Shown: piece by piece, positions 5,928 through 7,859 of the stretch | Numbering within the stretch: the first letter of the stretch is position 1 | Layout: each line of letters begins with the position of its first letter | DNA from: Actinomycetota bacterium | GTDB taxonomy: Bacteria; Actinomycetota; Actinomycetes; Actinomycetales; Microbacteriaceae | NCBI GenBank assembly: GCA_009704155.1 | Contig: WLES01000033.1 | Coordinates: 1 to 7,859 of the forward strand | DNA length: 7,859 nucleotides | Reading direction: 5' to 3' | Notes under the pieces: generated by a model | What the model was told of the DNA's origin: nothing | Database searches by the model: none | Seen by the model: only the letters and a program-made list of their open reading frames with translations | Program-made: the position numbers and the translations under genes

Positions 5928-6838
5928 GATGCCTCCAGCATCTCAATAGCGGCGGTCACGTCGTCGGGAGTCTTTACGGCGACTGTTGGTAATCCCTTGA
6001 TGCTACGCCTCACGAGGCCAACGAGCGCGCCCGCGGGTGCGAGTTCAATAATGCCTGTCACGCCATCGCGCGCGAACGACTCCATGCACAGGTCCCAACG
6101 AACGGGGTTCGACACTTGGCCAACGAGGAGGTCAAGGTAGCGAGATCCAGAGGAAACACGGGAACCGTCGCTGTTTGTGTAGATGGGGGTTGCAGGGTCG
6201 GTCGCAACGACTGCGTTGGCTGCGACACGGAGCGTTTCAACCGCACCGTGCATGAACGTCGTGTGGAATGCGCCGGCAACGCTGAGGGGAATCACTCGAA
6301 CGCCCTCAGGAGGATTTGCTGCGAGCGCGGCAAGAGCGTCGGTTGCACCTGCGACGACGACCTGTCCGCCACCGTTCATGTTCGCCGCGAACAGTCCGAG
6401 TTCACTGAGTTTGGCAGAAATGTCGTCGGCGTCACCACCGAGAAGCGCGCTCATTCCCGTGGCAACGTGCGCGGCCTCCGCTGCCATTGCGCGCCCACGC
6501 ACACCGACGAGCGACATCGCGTCTGACGGGGAAAGAACTCCGGCGAGGGCGGCTGCAGCAAACTCGCCGACGGAATGCCCGGCGAATGCGGAGACACTGG
6601 ACTCGCGACCCTGGAGCAGAACACGTCCGGTGACAATGGATGCAGCAACAATCAGCGGTTGCGCGATCTTGGTGTCACGAATCAGCTCGTCATCGGAGAG
6701 CGTTCCGTGTTCGATGAGGTCAACCTTGGCGGCGTCACTCAAGATTCCGAGTTGTTCACGAACCCCATCTACCTCAAGCCACGGCGCGAGGAAGCCTGCC
6801 GTTTGGGAACCCTGGCCCGGTGCGACAACGATAATCAT
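5924..6838 (-). CDS. fabD: [Acyl-carrier-protein] S-malonyltransferase
   Basis: FabD moves the malonyl group from malonyl-CoA to ACP, supplying the extender for both FabH and FabF. The 304-residue protein is close to the usual family length of about 310. It has the oxyanion motif GQGSQ (8-12), the nucleophile Ser89 in AGHSVGEF, Arg114 in VRGRAM which binds the malonyl carboxylate, and catalytic His192 in AGAFHTTFM. QVSNPVRW (241-248) is also typical. The ATG at 6838 begins MIIVVAPGQGSQ, the normal start. It lies only 8 bases after the aceE stop, and its weak ribosome site AAGGG overlaps that stop, so reinitiation after aceE is likely. Its end overlaps the fabH start by four bases. Confidence 0.97.
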   Translation of the reverse strand: MIIVVAPGQGSQTAGFLAPWLEVDGVREQLGILSDAAKVDLIEHGTLSDDELIRDTKIAQPLIVAASIVTGRVLLQGRESSVSAFAGHSVGEFAAAALAGVLSPSDAMSLVGVRGRAMAAEAAHVATGMSALLGGDADDISAKLSELGLFAANMNGGGQVVVAGATDALAALAANPPEGVRVIPLSVAGAFHTTFMHGAVETLRVAANAVVATDPATPIYTNSDGSRVSSGSRYLDLLVGQVSNPVRWDLCMESFARDGVTGIIELAPAGALVGLVRRSIKGLPTVAVKTPDDVTAAIEMLEAS

Positions 6839-6842
6839 GCTG

Positions 6843-6847
6843 CCCTT
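6843..6847 (-). promoter_or_regulatory. Weak ribosome binding site of fabD, overlapping the aceE stop
   Basis: AAGGG, 4 bases before the fabD ATG, shares a base with the TAA stop of aceE. This placement favours coupling of fabD translation to aceE. Confidence 0.5.
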
Positions 6848-7859
6848 TACGCGTCCCCGCCGACACTGCCGGTCGTGCCAGCGTTGACGTCGTTGAGGCG
6901 ATATTTCGCGACGGCATCAATGACTTTTGAGCGGTCGATCTCGCCGCGCTTCGCCAGTTGTTCAAGCACTCGTACGACAATCGATTCGGTGTCAATCGCG
7001 AAATGACGTCGAGCCGCTGCGCGGGTGTCGCTGAACCCGAACCCGTCAGCGCCGAGAGTTGCGAAATCTGTTGGAACGTATGGGCGGATTTGGTCGACCA
7101 CGGAGTGCATAAAGTCGCTCACTGCGACAACCGGGCCAGACTCCTTGCGCAAGCGCTCTGTCACGTACGGCACGCGGGGGAGTTCCTCCGGGTGCAGGAA
7201 ATTGTGGCGCTCGGCGTCGCGACCGTCGCGTCGAAGTTCGTTCCACGACGTCACGGACCACACATCAGCTGCGACGCCCCAGTCATCAGCGAGCAACTGC
7301 TGAGCGTTGAGCGCCCAGGGAACAGCGACACCCGATGCCATGATCTGTGCAGGAATTCCAGTGGTTGCCGCCGGACGGTACTTGTACATTCCGCGGAGAA
7401 GTCCGTCAACATCCACGTTCTCGGGTTCGGCTGGCTGCACGATCGGCTCGTTGTACACGGTGAGGTAATAGAAGACGTTGGGATCGGCGTGTGTTCCGCC
7501 GTACATTCGGTTGAGGCCGGCCTGCACGATGTAGCCAATCTCGAAGGCGAATGCCGGGTCGTAGGCGACTACTGCTTCGTTGGCGGATGCAATCAAGTGC
7601 GAGTGACCGTCGGCGTGCTGCAGCCCTTCACCGGCGAGGGTTGTCTTGCCGGCCGTTGCTCCAATGATGAACCCACGTGCCATTTGGTCACCAGCAAGCC
7701 ACATCTGATCACCGGTTCGCTGGAATCCGAACATTGAATACAGCACGTAAACCGGAATCATCGGTTCGCCCTGCGTTGCGTAAGAGGTTCCAGCTGCGAC
7801 AAAGGCCGCCATAGCACCAGCTTCGTTGATGCCGGTGTGGATGATCTGTCCGGCGACGC
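6847..7859 (-). CDS. aceE: Pyruvate dehydrogenase E1 component, homodimeric type (3' part)
   Basis: AceE is the thiamin-diphosphate subunit that decarboxylates pyruvate and passes the acetyl group to the E2 lipoyl domain, feeding acetyl-CoA synthesis. Only the C-terminal 336 residues are present; the gene continues beyond the window, and the whole protein is usually about 900 residues. In-frame coding runs to the window edge, so the ATG at 7812 is internal. Diagnostic stretches are [16 protein letters not shown] at fragment residues 4-19, [22 protein letters not shown] (about 41-62), and [11 protein letters not shown] (77-87), which holds active-site loop histidines of the family. The C-terminal region [14 protein letters not shown] and [19 protein letters not shown] is the typical transketolase C-terminal domain. 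It is the first gene of the visible operon, followed 8 bases later by fabD. Confidence 0.96.
   Translation of the reverse strand, partial: VAGQIIHTGINEAGAMAAFVAAGTSYATQGEPMIPVYVLYSMFGFQRTGDQMWLAGDQMARGFIIGATAGKTTLAGEGLQHADGHSHLIASANEAVVAYDPAFAFEIGYIVQAGLNRMYGGTHADPNVFYYLTVYNEPIVQPAEPENVDVDGLLRGMYKYRPAATTGIPAQIMASGVAVPWALNAQQLLADDWGVAADVWSVTSWNELRRDGRDAERHNFLHPEELPRVPYVTERLRKESGPVVAVSDFMHSVVDQIRPYVPTDFATLGADGFGFSDTRAAARRHFAIDTESIVVRVLEQLAKRGEIDRSKVIDAVAKYRLNDVNAGTTGSVGGDA

Noticed and set aside
1..7859. Mobile element, CRISPR, tRNA, rRNA, or a novel defence or biosynthetic system
   Set aside because: No transposase, integrase, terminal repeats, repeat-spacer pattern or RNA-gene signature was seen; all coding space is filled by recognised families.

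Overview
The window looks like chromosomal core sequence from an actinobacterium, most likely order Micrococcales and plausibly family Microbacteriaceae. The evidence is the gene order (homodimeric-type pyruvate dehydrogenase E1, then fabD, fabH, acpP and fabF, with a DUF3145 gene meeting fabF tail to tail), the acyl carrier protein core DIDSISMM, and two protein families (DUF3145, DUF1684) that I associate mainly with Actinobacteria. G+C is moderate: four lines counted by eye ranged from about 42 to 65 percent. Spacing is very tight, with no gap over about 100 bases. The taxonomic call is an inference from protein sequence and synteny; no rRNA is present.

Layout. Bases 1-105 (+) are the last 34 codons of a hemolysin III / PAQR-family membrane protein. 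It overlaps by 17 bases the 3' end of a cysteine hydrolase of the isochorismatase family (89-652, -). A 55-base divergent gap (653-707) separates that gene from a co-directional (+) run: a GT4-type glycosyltransferase (708-1880), a DUF1684 protein (1921-2727) and a DUF3145 protein (2824-3327). The right half is one minus-strand operon read from the window end leftwards: aceE (partial, 7859-6847), fabD (6838-5924), fabH (5927-4920), acpP (4864-4616) and fabF (4553-3324). fabF and DUF3145 overlap by four bases at their stop codons.

How the genes work together. AceE converts pyruvate towards acetyl-CoA. FabD loads malonyl groups onto ACP, FabH condenses an acyl-CoA primer with malonyl-ACP, AcpP carries the chain, and FabF elongates it. 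The reductases and dehydratase of the type II cycle are not in the window. aceE and fabD are 8 bases apart, so primer supply and fatty-acid initiation look co-transcribed. Between acpP and fabF lies a strong GC-rich hairpin followed by a short, interrupted U-rich stretch. It could act as a partial terminator or an mRNA-stability element giving more ACP than FabF, and it is the most interesting non-coding signal here.

I found no mobile element, CRISPR array, tRNA, rRNA or obviously transferred DNA. The window is mainly ordinary housekeeping sequence, with notable points in regulation, tail-to-tail overlaps and two families of unknown function. I do not see a previously undescribed multi-gene system.
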